From CAYFZR01 sp964347835 [NCBI: uncultured archaeon] (GTDB lineage: Archaea; CAYFZR01), in the NCBI GenBank assembly GCA_964347835.1, contig CAYFZR010000067.1:1-26340 (forward strand): a stretch of DNA of 26,340 nucleotides, given 5' to 3'. This document shows positions 1-7,715 of this stretch, piece after piece. The translations under genes and the position numbers were made by a program. Numbering within the stretch: position 1 is the stretch's first letter; every line of letters begins with the position of its first letter. The notes beneath the pieces are model-generated. The model was not told the origin of the DNA, ran no database searches, and saw only the letters and a list, made by a program, of their open reading frames with translations.

Positions 1-2150
1 TCAGAGGCATTATAATTTCCGTCAATGTAATGACACTGGTCCAGTAAACATCCAGCCACCATAACTCCTTGTGCTCCAAGTTCAAAGCATTTCAATATGT
101 AATTTAATGAAACCCTTCCCGTACATGGAACTCTTATTATCTTTATTTGTGAAGGATAATCTATTTTAGCCAGACCTACCAAATCAGCGGCCGCATAACT
201 ACATTCATTACAGCAGAAGGCAATTATAGAATTTGGATCTATTTCCAGGATTCCCTCTATTTGTGATTCTATTTGCTTATCAGAGTAGTAACATGTTTCC
301 ATGGCGCTGGAGGGGCAATTGGCAATACACTTCCCGCAACTCCTGCAAACGCCTTCCAATACTTCAAAGTCCTCCACACCATCAAAAGCACAGTTCACTA
401 TGCATTCTCCACACTGCACGCAGATCTCTTTGTCCAGAGAAGGTATCTTTAAATCGACGTCTATCTTTCCCTCGTGCAAGATGGTTTGAACACGAGAGGA
501 GACTGCGTTAGCTTCTGCAATACAATCTTGTATCGCCTTAGGACCAGATACCGTACCGCATATGAATATACCAGCATCCTTAGTATCAACAGGCTCTATT
601 TTTGGATGTAGGGGGGTAACAAAGCCATCAGGCTCATAAGAGACGTTAATATAATCTTTTAAGTTTTTAGTTCCTTCAGAGGGTACCATCGCCGTAGATA
701 AGACGACTAACTCGGCAGCGATTTCTTTATTTTCCCCCAATAAAGTATCCTCAACTCTAACAAGAAGATTATCACTTGCGGTTTTAATATCTCCGACGTT
801 TCCCCGTATGAATTTTATTCCCATATCCTTAGCCCTATCGTAGTACTCTTCGTAACCTCTGCCTGCTGCCCTAAGATCTATGTAGCAATAGTAAACCTCA
901 GTTTCTGGATTCTCTGATTTTACTATCATTGAATTCTTCAGAGCATACATACAGCAGATTTTCGAGCAATATTCGTTGTGATTCTCGCTTCTTGAGCCCG
1001 CACACTGAACAAAAACAACGGTTTTAGGTATCTTCCCATCACTGGGTCTTTTTAAAATACCTCCAGTAGGTCCGTTTGCGCTCAGGACTCTCTCTAACTG
1101 CAGACCAGTTATCACATTTTTATGTTCGAAATTATATTCAGTACCTGTTAGATCGTATTCTTGGTAACCCGAAGCGAGCACTATTGCTCCCACGTTTAAC
1201 GTAATAACTTTTTCTTCCTGCTCAAAGTCTATGGCACCTCTTAAACACGCTTCTAGACAAGTCTGCTTGCACTTTCCTTTCTTAGTGTATAGACAGCGAT
1301 CAGCGTCTACAACGTACATAGAAGGCACACCTGGTTCGTAGGGAATGTAGATTGCGGATCTTTTGCTTAATCCCAGATTAAAATCATCTTCAACTCTATT
1401 TTTTAATACACAAGCCTCGTCACAGTCTCCGCAGGCGGTACATTTTTCGTTTACATACCTTGGTCTTTGCTTTATTCTTACAGTAAAGTTACCCACAGAA
1501 CCTTTTATTTCTTCTATTTCAGCTAGAGATATTATTTCTATGTTTTCATGACTACCTGTCTCGCTTATCTTTGGAGCAATAGTACACATGGAGCAATCGT
1601 CCGTTGGAAATGTTTTGTTCAGTCTTACCATGTTTCCCCCTATGCAGGGTTCTTTCTCTAAAAGATATACCTTGTAGTCGTTTTTGGCTAGTTCCAAAGC
1701 GCATTGAATTCCAGCTACTCCTCCTCCAATTATGAGAACGTCCTTGTTTATAGGAACCTCTATCCTATGAATCTCAGTTAAATATTCCGATTTCTTGATG
1801 GCTCCGTTTATCAATGCAAGTGCCTTTTTGGTAGCCTCTTCCCTATCTTTATGTACCCAAGAGCATTGTTCTCTAATGTTTACCATTTCTAAAAGATAAG
1901 GATTAATCTTTTTTTCTATACACCTTTTGAAGATCTCTTCATGATGTTTTGGGGAACAAGAGGCTACTATTGCTCTGTCTAAGCCATGTTCTTCTATTTT
2001 TTCTAATATGAGATCTTGGCCTTCTTGAGAACAGATAAAAAGATTATCATAATTAATTATACCTCTATTAGAGAGTTCATTCTTTAGATATTCTATATCT
2101 ACTGTACCGGCTATGTTATTTCCACAATGACAAAGGAATACCCCTATCAT
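1..2150 (-). CDS. hdrA: HdrA-MvhD fusion, heterodisulfide reductase flavin subunit (3' end cut by window)
   Basis: HdrA is the FAD/iron-sulfur subunit that carries out flavin-based electron bifurcation in HdrABC complexes; MvhD is the [2Fe-2S] protein that feeds it electrons. The frame is open from an ATG at 2150 to the left edge, 716 visible residues. It begins MIGVFLCHCGNNI, the usual HdrA N-terminus. A nucleotide-binding GGGVAG lies near residue 140, followed by the HdrA hallmark DDCSMCT-APK and a cysteine-rich insert (CTACGDC). Two ferredoxin motifs (CVQCGEC, CRSCGKC) sit near 575-610. From about residue 640 the sequence is MvhD-like (CCNECSYAA, then GCLLDQCHY), so the two proteins are fused, as known in several archaea. 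An in-frame TAA lies just upstream of the ATG and no Shine-Dalgarno is visible, so the message may be leaderless. It lies 1.7 kb downstream of a tfr/hdrBC operon on the same strand. The role in that complex is inferred. Confidence 0.93.
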   Translation of the reverse strand, partial: MIGVFLCHCGNNIAGTVDIEYLKNELSNRGIINYDNLFICSQEGQDLILEKIEEHGLDRAIVASCSPKHHEEIFKRCIEKKINPYLLEMVNIREQCSWVHKDREEATKKALALINGAIKKSEYLTEIHRIEVPINKDVLIIGGGVAGIQCALELAKNDYKVYLLEKEPCIGGNMVRLNKTFPTDDCSMCTIAPKISETGSHENIEIISLAEIEEIKGSVGNFTVRIKQRPRYVNEKCTACGDCDEACVLKNRVEDDFNLGLSKRSAIYIPYEPGVPSMYVVDADRCLYTKKGKCKQTCLEACLRGAIDFEQEEKVITLNVGAIVLASGYQEYDLTGTEYNFEHKNVITGLQLERVLSANGPTGGILKRPSDGKIPKTVVFVQCAGSRSENHNEYCSKICCMYALKNSMIVKSENPETEVYYCYIDLRAAGRGYEEYYDRAKDMGIKFIRGNVGDIKTASDNLLVRVEDTLLGENKEIAAELVVLSTAMVPSEGTKNLKDYINVSYEPDGFVTPLHPKIEPVDTKDAGIFICGTVSGPKAIQDCIAEANAVSSRVQTILHEGKIDVDLKIPSLDKEICVQCGECIVNCAFDGVEDFEVLEGVCRSCGKCIANCPSSAMETCYYSDKQIESQIEGILEIDPNSIIAFCCNECSYAAADLVGLAKIDYPSQIKIIRVPCTGRVSLNYILKCFELGAQGVMVAGCLLDQCHYIDGNYNAS

Positions 2151-2165
2151 GAAGAGGATAAAAAG

Positions 2166-2210
2166 GATTAACGGTTAAAAACTTTACTGTAGTACTTTTT
2201 AATAAAACTC
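2166..2210 (-). promoter_or_regulatory. Possible hdrA promoter region
   Basis: On the minus strand, AT-rich elements (GTTTTATTAAAAAG at about 2197-2210 and AGTTTTTAACC near 2172-2182) precede the hdrA ATG. The nearer one sits about 26 bases from the ATG, which would give a leaderless transcript and agrees with the missing Shine-Dalgarno. Neither is a perfect TATA box, so this is weak. Confidence 0.3.
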
Positions 2211-2305
2211 TCTATAACTATCATTTTCTATCATTTGCCCAGAGCCGAATACAAATATGGTGTATCGCGTATAAACTAAACTAATCGAGAGCGATAGGAA
2301 TGAAA

Positions 2306-2328
2306 GAGGAGGCTTAACTTTACTCCTC
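2306..2328 (-). terminator. Weak hairpin at the end of the DUF4139 gene
   Basis: GAGGAG (2306-2311) pairs with CTCCTC (2323-2328) around an 11-base loop. The hairpin overlaps the stop codon of the DUF4139 gene, and on the minus strand it is followed by a short T-containing tract. It may help end transcription before hdrA. A 6-bp stem can arise by chance. Confidence 0.2.
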
Positions 2329-3754
2329 AATCGGTGGTAACCTTTTCTTGTATAATCTCCTCGCTAACTGGCGTTCCTATGTATCTCGGAACAGGTTGTC
2401 TAATTTCATACGTATAAGTTATTATCTGCTCTTTTTGCGAACCTATATTTACCGTCCATTCTAACATGTTGTCTGGTTTTTGAGTCGCGGTAGGATTGGC
2501 AGATACGAGAGTAGAACCGTAAGGAATTCTATCTTTTACAGTCATCTCTATAGACTCTTTTTTGTAATTATTTATCGTCAAAGTATATTGTACGGTCTCA
2601 GTTCGAAGATTCTCTCTAAAGGATACCTTGACACCAGTAAGTTCTTTCTTTACGTCTATATCGGGAGCGCTTCCTACGGTAACTTCAACATCTGCTCCTA
2701 TTGGAGTATATTCTATTGAATCAGAGCCTATTAACATATCATTCCTGTAGAAATTCATTATTCCGCTGGCCCATGGATCTTTCATACCATTTTTTAACTT
2801 TAATATCTCGCTTGCCTTCCCCTTTTCCAGAGTTGAGGCATCCCATTGATATATTGGATTAATGACCACGCTTCCTTCGAACAACTTAAATTGATTGATT
2901 TCGCCCTTTCCGATAGTTACTTTAGGTAGTTTGTAGACCACATATTCTCCTAAAACACCCCTTGTAACCACCCCTACAGCCTCTTCCATAGCAGCATAGG
3001 CCTTTGCCATAGGCACAGGTATAGGAATGGGAGCGAAAACGAAATGGGGAGTCCCTGCTATAAGTTCGAGATCTACGCTAGAATAAGGTTCTGCTTCGTT
3101 GGCGATCATAGCCTTAGAGGTCAAAAGAGATTTTTCCATGTATAAATCGTACACGGGTTTCCAATTTCCACCGCTCGTGAGGTAAGTAAATTTTATTTCC
3201 TGAGCACCATCTTTCTTAGAATCTATTTCTATTTTAATCTTCTTTTCGCTTTTTTCACCACCCAAGACCGTCATGCTCAAGATATTCTCTGTTTTTACCA
3301 CGTTCAATCTATTTTCAGAGAATACCTCTAGATATTGAAACGAATATGATACTAATTCTCCACGAATGATTTTTCCTTCTTTTAGTAAAATTTCTACCTG
3401 CTTTCCTAAGAATTCATCAAATCTGGTTTCCAATTCTTTTTTTGGCATGTATGAGACGCCAACGATTTCACCTTCTGCGATTTTTACCCTTATTGTGTCA
3501 GTTATGATTTGATCTGGGAACGTATTGGTTTCTACCTCGTTGATTCCTTTCTTTAGAGAGATATCCTTAATCCTCTCGACGTATATCAGACCATTTTGAT
3601 AAAAAGTCACTTTTTGAGCTGGAACCTCGGTTTTTATGGTATTTTCCGGATTTAAAGAGGTCGAAGGATTTGAAGGACTTGAAAGAGAAAGACTCATCAA
3701 AAGGGAAATGACAATTAAGATAATGCATTTTCTTAAAATAATGAATTTTTTCAA
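2327..3754 (-). CDS. Secreted DUF4139 domain protein
   Basis: This is a protein of unknown function with a DUF4139 domain. The 475-residue product starts with a signal peptide: basic MKKFIILRK, then a hydrophobic stretch to about residue 25, then a Ser/Pro-rich segment. The rest is beta-rich and hydrophilic with no further membrane segment. The DUF4139 signature is the part reading YLTSGGNWKPVYDLYME followed by an LELIAGTPHF-like strand, around residues 190-240. An N-terminal region (KVTFYQNGLIYVERI) matches the usual fold before it. The start is TTG at 3754, with GGAGGTG five bases upstream. It has its own TATA box and sits alone between hdrA and the tfr operon, so a link to their redox chemistry is not evident. 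DUF4139 proteins are found in bacteria and archaea; a cell-surface role is inference. Confidence 0.8.
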   Translation of the reverse strand: MKKFIILRKCIILIVISLLMSLSLSSPSNPSTSLNPENTIKTEVPAQKVTFYQNGLIYVERIKDISLKKGINEVETNTFPDQIITDTIRVKIAEGEIVGVSYMPKKELETRFDEFLGKQVEILLKEGKIIRGELVSYSFQYLEVFSENRLNVVKTENILSMTVLGGEKSEKKIKIEIDSKKDGAQEIKFTYLTSGGNWKPVYDLYMEKSLLTSKAMIANEAEPYSSVDLELIAGTPHFVFAPIPIPVPMAKAYAAMEEAVGVVTRGVLGEYVVYKLPKVTIGKGEINQFKLFEGSVVINPIYQWDASTLEKGKASEILKLKNGMKDPWASGIMNFYRNDMLIGSDSIEYTPIGADVEVTVGSAPDIDVKKELTGVKVSFRENLRTETVQYTLTINNYKKESIEMTVKDRIPYGSTLVSANPTATQKPDNMLEWTVNIGSQKEQIITYTYEIRQPVPRYIGTPVSEEIIQEKVTTD

Positions 3755-3758
3755 CTTA

Positions 3759-3806
3759 ACACCTCCATTTTTTCAGACGAGGGATAGAATTAGGAGTATA
3801 AAAAGA
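3759..3806 (-). promoter_or_regulatory. TATA box and Shine-Dalgarno of the DUF4139 gene
   Basis: On the minus strand, CTTTTTATAC (3797-3806) is a good archaeal TATA box about 45 bases before the TTG start. GGAGGTG (3760-3766) is the ribosome binding site, five bases from the start. The predicted leader is short, about 15-20 bases. Confidence 0.55.
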
Positions 3807-3860
3807 TTACTATAGGTTAAAATTTGGTTGAACCTTCTATTATTTCTTCTTTGCCTTTGG

Positions 3861-5489
3861 CTATTCAAATAGCACAACGTGCCTCTTTTTTGCCTCCTCC
3901 CTACGATAGTCCGGTAGTAATATGGGCGATTTCCTTTCTTTGCTGATACCTGCCTCCTCCAGCTCTCTGTGATATCTCTTAACGTGGTTCAAGGTTATCT
4001 CTTTTGCACGAACCTTCTTCGACTTTTCAGCTGCATTTTTGCCTGCTCTTCTACCAAAAACAGTTATGTCTAAGAGCGAATTGCCCATAAGTCTATTTCT
4101 TCCGTGAATGCCTCCAGAAACCTCTCCTGCGAAGTAAAGATTCTCGACTTGTGTCTCTCCTCTGTCGTTAATCAAAATTCCACCGTTCTGATAGTGCTGC
4201 GTAGGATACACCAGAACCGGTTCCTTTGTTATGTCAATGTCAAATCGTTTAAACTGTCTGTACATAGCAGGGAAGTTATGTATGATAGAACCTTCACCGT
4301 GTACGATGTCGATGAGAGGAGTATCAAGCCAGACGCCTAACATGCCAAATGGAGTCTCCACTCCTCTCTTCTTTTCAATGCACTCTCTAATCATGGCAGC
4401 TGATACTGCATCCCTAGTTTCTCGTTCCAACACGAACCGATTTCCCTCAACGTTAACCAGTTGCGCACCCATTCCTCTTAATTTCTCAGTACAGAGGAGA
4501 CCTACGAGTTGCTCCGGATACGCAGCGCCCGTTGGATGATACTGAATCGTGTCCATAAAGACGAGATTACACCCAGCACGATAGCCGAGGACCAATCCAT
4601 CTGCTGTAGCACCATAGTGATTTGTCGTCGCGAATCCTTGTATATGGAGTCTCCCTGAGCCTCCTGTAGTGACAATGGTTGTTTTTGCTCTCACAACGTT
4701 CAACTCGCCAGTTTCCAAGTTGAATAAGACTGCGCCCGTACACCTTCCCTCCTCGTCGGTGAGAAGTTCACATGCAGGAGAAAATTCTACGACCTCGATC
4801 CCCCTGTTCCTGACCTCATCTCTCAAAGTCCTCATTATTTCTGCCCCCGAGTAGTCCATAGCGGAATGCATTCGTTTCCTCGAAGTTCCGCCTCCATGCA
4901 GGGTCATCATCGTCCCGTCTTCTTTCTTATCGAACATAACGCCGAGACCTTCGAGCCATTGGATAACCTTGGGAGCATCCATGACGAGGGCCCTGACGAG
5001 CTCAGGAATTGCTTGATATCCGCTTCCTCCCATCACATCCAAGTAGTGAATCGCAGGAGAGTCATTAGGTTTGTCAGCTGCTTGAATCCCACCTTGAGCC
5101 ATTATCGTGTTAGAATCACCGAACCTAAGCTTTGTTACAAGAAGGACATCTGCACCGTTTTCCTGAGCGAGTAAAGCTGCTGAAGCTCCGGCGCCGCCTC
5201 CTCCAATTATAAGAACATCAACATCGTGATCAATTTTTGAGAGATCTACCTTTTCAGGATCGATCATGCTATAGGCCTCAAACATGTCAACAAACTCGTT
5301 GGGGAACAAGTCACCTCTGTTGGGACCAACCTTCAATTCTCTCTTGGTACCAGGCTTGTAATCAGGATGAAATTTATGGAGTAGCTCAGACTTTTCATCA
5401 GCGGTAAATAGAGGTAACTCCTCCTCCATTCTAGCGGATCTGGTCTCCTCCAACCTTTCAATAGAATCCATCATGCTATTAGGGTACAT
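3861..5489 (-). CDS. tfrA: Fumarate reductase/succinate dehydrogenase flavoprotein, TfrA type
   Basis: This is the catalytic flavoprotein interconverting fumarate and succinate, 542 residues. The FAD-binding GGGGAG lies at 96-101, after an unusually long N-terminal extension of about 90 residues. The substrate region QYHPTG (316-321) and the active-site ETRDAVS (catalytic-type Arg359) are present, as is the C-terminal FAGEVSGGIHGRNRLMGNSL. Where SdhA/FrdA carry the histidine that binds FAD covalently (SHT), this protein has SNT (Asn127), so FAD should be non-covalent, as I recall for thiol:fumarate reductase of methanogens. It is the last gene of the hdrC-hdrB-tfrB-tfrA operon, 14 bases after tfrB, with GGAG eight bases before the ATG. 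No membrane anchor gene is present, which favours a cytoplasmic Tfr-like enzyme over a quinone-linked one. L-aspartate oxidase is a related alternative but does not fit the neighbours. Confidence 0.88.
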   Translation of the reverse strand: MYPNSMMDSIERLEETRSARMEEELPLFTADEKSELLHKFHPDYKPGTKRELKVGPNRGDLFPNEFVDMFEAYSMIDPEKVDLSKIDHDVDVLIIGGGGAGASAALLAQENGADVLLVTKLRFGDSNTIMAQGGIQAADKPNDSPAIHYLDVMGGSGYQAIPELVRALVMDAPKVIQWLEGLGVMFDKKEDGTMMTLHGGGTSRKRMHSAMDYSGAEIMRTLRDEVRNRGIEVVEFSPACELLTDEEGRCTGAVLFNLETGELNVVRAKTTIVTTGGSGRLHIQGFATTNHYGATADGLVLGYRAGCNLVFMDTIQYHPTGAAYPEQLVGLLCTEKLRGMGAQLVNVEGNRFVLERETRDAVSAAMIRECIEKKRGVETPFGMLGVWLDTPLIDIVHGEGSIIHNFPAMYRQFKRFDIDITKEPVLVYPTQHYQNGGILINDRGETQVENLYFAGEVSGGIHGRNRLMGNSLLDITVFGRRAGKNAAEKSKKVRAKEITLNHVKRYHRELEEAGISKERKSPILLPDYRREEAKKRHVVLFE

Positions 5490-5503
5490 ATTTAAGTCTC
5501 CAT

Positions 5504-6184
5504 CTATTCGGGTTCTATCTCCCTTTCGGCATACAATTTTTTCAGAGTATTTTCATCCAATTTCATTAACGTTGCGATCTCTTCATCGAATTTACCCTCT
5601 TCGATTTCCGAAACTCTCTCTCGGACATGTTCTGCTCTCTGAGCGATATATCTAGAGTAGAGCCTTCTACAAAGTAATGCAACGTTGTATTGAACAATTT
5701 CAGCAGGACATCTGCTTGCACAAAGCCCGCACATCAAACAGTCAAAAGAGAGATGCGCCGACTTGTTGATATCTCCCCGTAAAGCATTCTGTACGATCTC
5801 CATGACCTCCAATTCTTGTGGACAGACCTTTCGGCACGAATTACAGCTTAAGCAGCGATAAACCTCAGGGAAGATCTCAAGTATCTGTTCTGCAGTAGGT
5901 TCCATCTGTTCGATGTCATAGGTTGGGGGTTCCGCAGGAAAGAAAGGGATTTCGGTTAAGTACATGCCATCCTCGACAACAGTAGAACAAGCTAGGCCCA
6001 CTTTAATACGATAATCCCCCGAAATTCGATAAACCGTTCCACAGGCTCCACAAAAAGCAGCACGACATCCACAACCTCTTATAAATCTGTATCCAGCGTG
6101 TTCCATCGCGCCCATTATCGTCAGATCTTTTGGAACCTCATACTTTTTTCCCATTATGTATATTGTTACCATATCTTCTTTCAT
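5504..6184 (-). CDS. tfrB: Fumarate reductase iron-sulfur subunit (N-terminal half of TfrB)
   Basis: This is the electron-transfer subunit of the fumarate reductase, 226 residues. The N-terminal domain has a plant-type [2Fe-2S] pattern: Cys40-x4-Cys45-x2-Cys48 and Cys66, with another cysteine at 38. The second domain carries two ferredoxin [4Fe-4S] motifs, Cys111/114/117/121 and Cys149/152/155/159. Methanogen TfrB is about twice as long because an HdrB-like CCG half is fused to its C-terminus; here that half is missing and a separate hdrB gene lies directly upstream. The ATG at 6184 has GAGGTG five bases before it. About 65 residues after the last cluster are helical and charged, possibly the contact to partner subunits. 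SdhB of a bacterial-type complex is the alternative; the neighbouring hdrBC genes argue for the Tfr type. Confidence 0.86.
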   Translation of the reverse strand: MKEDMVTIYIMGKKYEVPKDLTIMGAMEHAGYRFIRGCGCRAAFCGACGTVYRISGDYRIKVGLACSTVVEDGMYLTEIPFFPAEPPTYDIEQMEPTAEQILEIFPEVYRCLSCNSCRKVCPQELEVMEIVQNALRGDINKSAHLSFDCLMCGLCASRCPAEIVQYNVALLCRRLYSRYIAQRAEHVRERVSEIEEGKFDEEIATLMKLDENTLKKLYAEREIEPE

Positions 6185-6232
6185 ATCTACACCTCGAGCG
6201 CAACTAAGAAGATAATCCTAGACCCCACATGA

Positions 6233-7114
6233 TTATTCCTCTTCAGAAAGAATTCCTTTCAGTGTAAGAATAGGCTTTGGATCGACAAAGTGCCGATCGA
6301 ATTCGCATTTGTCCAAATCGATTTCTAAGGCAATGCCCAGGAGCTGAGTGAAGTAGAGAACCGGAATCCCGCTGAAATTTTCATGCATTTCTTTGATTTC
6401 TCTCTGCCTATCATCGAGGTTGTATTGGCATAAAGGACAGCTCAGGACGAGCACTTCAGCTCCGTTTTCTATGGCAGAGTTAAGTATCCTGTAAGAGCTT
6501 TCGGTGGCTGCATCAGGCGAACTGATAGATAGATAGGAACCACAGCACTCTGTCTTCCAGGGATAGTCCACAACCTCGCATCCAAGGCTCTGGAGGAGAT
6601 TCTCAAGGATGCTAGGCTTTTCGGGATTATCTAACCCGATTTCTTCGAACGGTCTAAGCAGGTAGCACCCATAGTATGGCGCAACCCTTAGTCCATCAAG
6701 TTTTCTCTTCACATTTTCCTCGAGTTTCTCGAAACCCACATCATTAGCGAGAACTTCGAGCAGATGGACGACCTCAACTTCTCCCTCGTATTTTTCCTCG
6801 ATGAAATCGGTTATCTTTCTGCGTTTTTCTGGATCGTTACTCAAGAACCTGTTAGCCCTTTTAAGAGTGTTGTAGCAGAATGCACAGCCTGTTACAAGTT
6901 TATTCCCTTCCTTGCCCGCGTAAGCTAAGTTTCGGACAGGGGCTACAAGGTTCATTAGGTTGTCAGTAACAAGAGAGAAGGACGCACCACAGCATGTCCA
7001 GGTGTCGAGTTCCACTAAGTCGACTCCTAAGGCTTTCATAGAATATATCGTCGACTCGTTGAAATTTTTAGCCTTTGTGTATAGTGTACAGCCCGGATAA
7101 TAAGAGATCTTCAT
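6233..7114 (-). CDS. hdrB: HdrB-like CCG-domain subunit
   Basis: HdrB carries the non-cubane [4Fe-4S] clusters at which CoM-S-S-CoB is reduced. Both CCG motifs are complete: Cys9, Cys41-Cys42, Cys77-x2-Cys80, and Cys150, Cys190-Cys191, Cys226-x2-Cys229. I chose ATG at 7114 (MKISYYPGC, 293 residues). GGAG sits nine bases upstream of it, while the TTG at 7132 that would add six residues has no Shine-Dalgarno. It follows hdrC by about 25 bases and precedes tfrB by about 50. In methanogen TfrB this module is fused to the iron-sulfur subunit, so here it probably forms the thiol/disulfide site of the fumarate reductase. It could also serve the HdrA encoded nearby. Whether the substrate is CoM-SH/CoB-SH or another dithiol cannot be read from sequence. 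Confidence 0.87.
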   Translation of the reverse strand: MKISYYPGCTLYTKAKNFNESTIYSMKALGVDLVELDTWTCCGASFSLVTDNLMNLVAPVRNLAYAGKEGNKLVTGCAFCYNTLKRANRFLSNDPEKRRKITDFIEEKYEGEVEVVHLLEVLANDVGFEKLEENVKRKLDGLRVAPYYGCYLLRPFEEIGLDNPEKPSILENLLQSLGCEVVDYPWKTECCGSYLSISSPDAATESSYRILNSAIENGAEVLVLSCPLCQYNLDDRQREIKEMHENFSGIPVLYFTQLLGIALEIDLDKCEFDRHFVDPKPILTLKGILSEEE

Positions 7115-7137
7115 TCTATTAAGCTCCTTCAAATCTT

Positions 7138-7530
7138 CTAATAAGCGGTGAATTTACGGGATGCGCTAACTAAGGCTTGCTGTGGCGCCTCTGTCAGGAG
7201 GCTTGGAGTGAGTTTGAGTAACTCAACGTGATCAACTCCCTTCCTCAGGAGTATTACTCTCAACGACTCCATGACTCTAGAGACGTCTATTCCCTTGGGA
7301 CAGCGAGAATCGCAGGTTAAGCATGAGGCGCAGACCCATATCGTCTTAGAATTCAATACTTTATCTTCAAGCCCCAGTTGTACGAGTCCAACCACTTGAC
7401 GTGGCACGATGTCCATAAAAGGCACCGACGGACAGCCTGCAGTACACTTTCCACACTGGATGCAGGAAAGCACGTTTTGACCGCTTAACTCCTGAATCTT
7501 TTCTGTAAATTCTTCCTCTTTAGTCTTCAA
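7138..7530 (-). CDS. hdrC: HdrC-like ferredoxin subunit
   Basis: HdrC is a small iron-sulfur protein that wires HdrA to HdrB. The 130-residue product has two [4Fe-4S] motifs: Cys23-x2-Cys26-x2-Cys29-x3-Cys33 and Cys67-x2-Cys70-x2-Cys73-x3-Cys77. The spacing and the intervening PRQVVGLVQLGLEDKVL are typical of HdrC. It is the first gene of the operon. TTG at 7530 is the only workable start: upstream in frame a stop codon is reached within three codons, and GAGG lies about ten bases before the TTG. Methanogen Tfr needs no HdrC, so its presence suggests this fumarate reductase is also connected to an HdrA-type partner (inference). Confidence 0.87.
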   Translation of the reverse strand: MKTKEEEFTEKIQELSGQNVLSCIQCGKCTAGCPSVPFMDIVPRQVVGLVQLGLEDKVLNSKTIWVCASCLTCDSRCPKGIDVSRVMESLRVILLRKGVDHVELLKLTPSLLTEAPQQALVSASRKFTAY

Positions 7531-7606
7531 CTCAAATCATCCTCAAAATGCTTATCAAGGCACCATTAAGTCGTATATCTTGAGTTTTTCCTGTTGCATG
7601 CAATTA

Positions 7607-7714
7607 TCAGTTCCATATATATATTTTTGTTGTAAACACCTTGCTTCTAAAAGGTTGCATACCGGTTCTTTCAAGTAATTTCATTGTTAGAGTACCTCTT
7701 TCAAATAATCTCAT
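7607..7714 (-). CDS. Possible 35-residue basic protein coupled to fumB
   Basis: An ATG at 7714 overlaps the fumB stop codon in the ATGA arrangement typical of translational coupling. It opens a 35-codon frame ending with TGA at 7607-7609. The peptide begins [10 protein letters not shown] and continues [10 protein letters not shown], so its first ten residues are repeated with conservative changes (R/K, F/L). The rest is basic and ends KIYIWN. I recognise no family. The overlap and the in-frame repeat favour a gene. The short length, weak ribosome site and the operon promoter inside it argue against one. Confidence 0.3.
   Translation of the reverse strand: MRLFERGTLTMKLLERTGMQPFRSKVFTTKIYIWN
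7615..7628 (-). promoter_or_regulatory. Promoter of the hdrC-hdrB-tfrB-tfrA operon
   Basis: On the minus strand AAAAATATATATAT is a strong TATA-like element about 85-95 bases before the hdrC TTG. It would give a leader of roughly 55-65 bases, longer than most archaeal leaders. The element lies inside the possible small ORF at 7607-7714. Confidence 0.45.
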
Positions 7715-7715
7715 T
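7668..7715. repeat. Pair of 18-nt direct repeats, 30 nt apart
   Basis: CTTTCAAGTAATTTCATT (7668-7685) recurs as CTTTCAAATAATCTCATT (7698-7715), 16 of 18 identical and offset by exactly 30 bases. The second copy covers the fumB stop codon. The offset is ten codons in the small minus-strand ORF and about three helical turns of DNA. It may therefore be a duplicated coding segment or a regulator site upstream of the hdrC promoter. Confidence 0.5.

Noticed and set aside
3861-5489. L-aspartate oxidase (NadB) for the flavoprotein
   Set aside because: The operon with an SdhB-like subunit, HdrB and HdrC, plus fumarase in the next operon, fits fumarate reductase; no nadA or nadC is near.
7530-7711. 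Riboswitch (for example cobalamin) before the hdrC or mutase operons
   Set aside because: No B12-box-like conserved sequence or extended structured leader is visible; the mutase leader is only a few bases.
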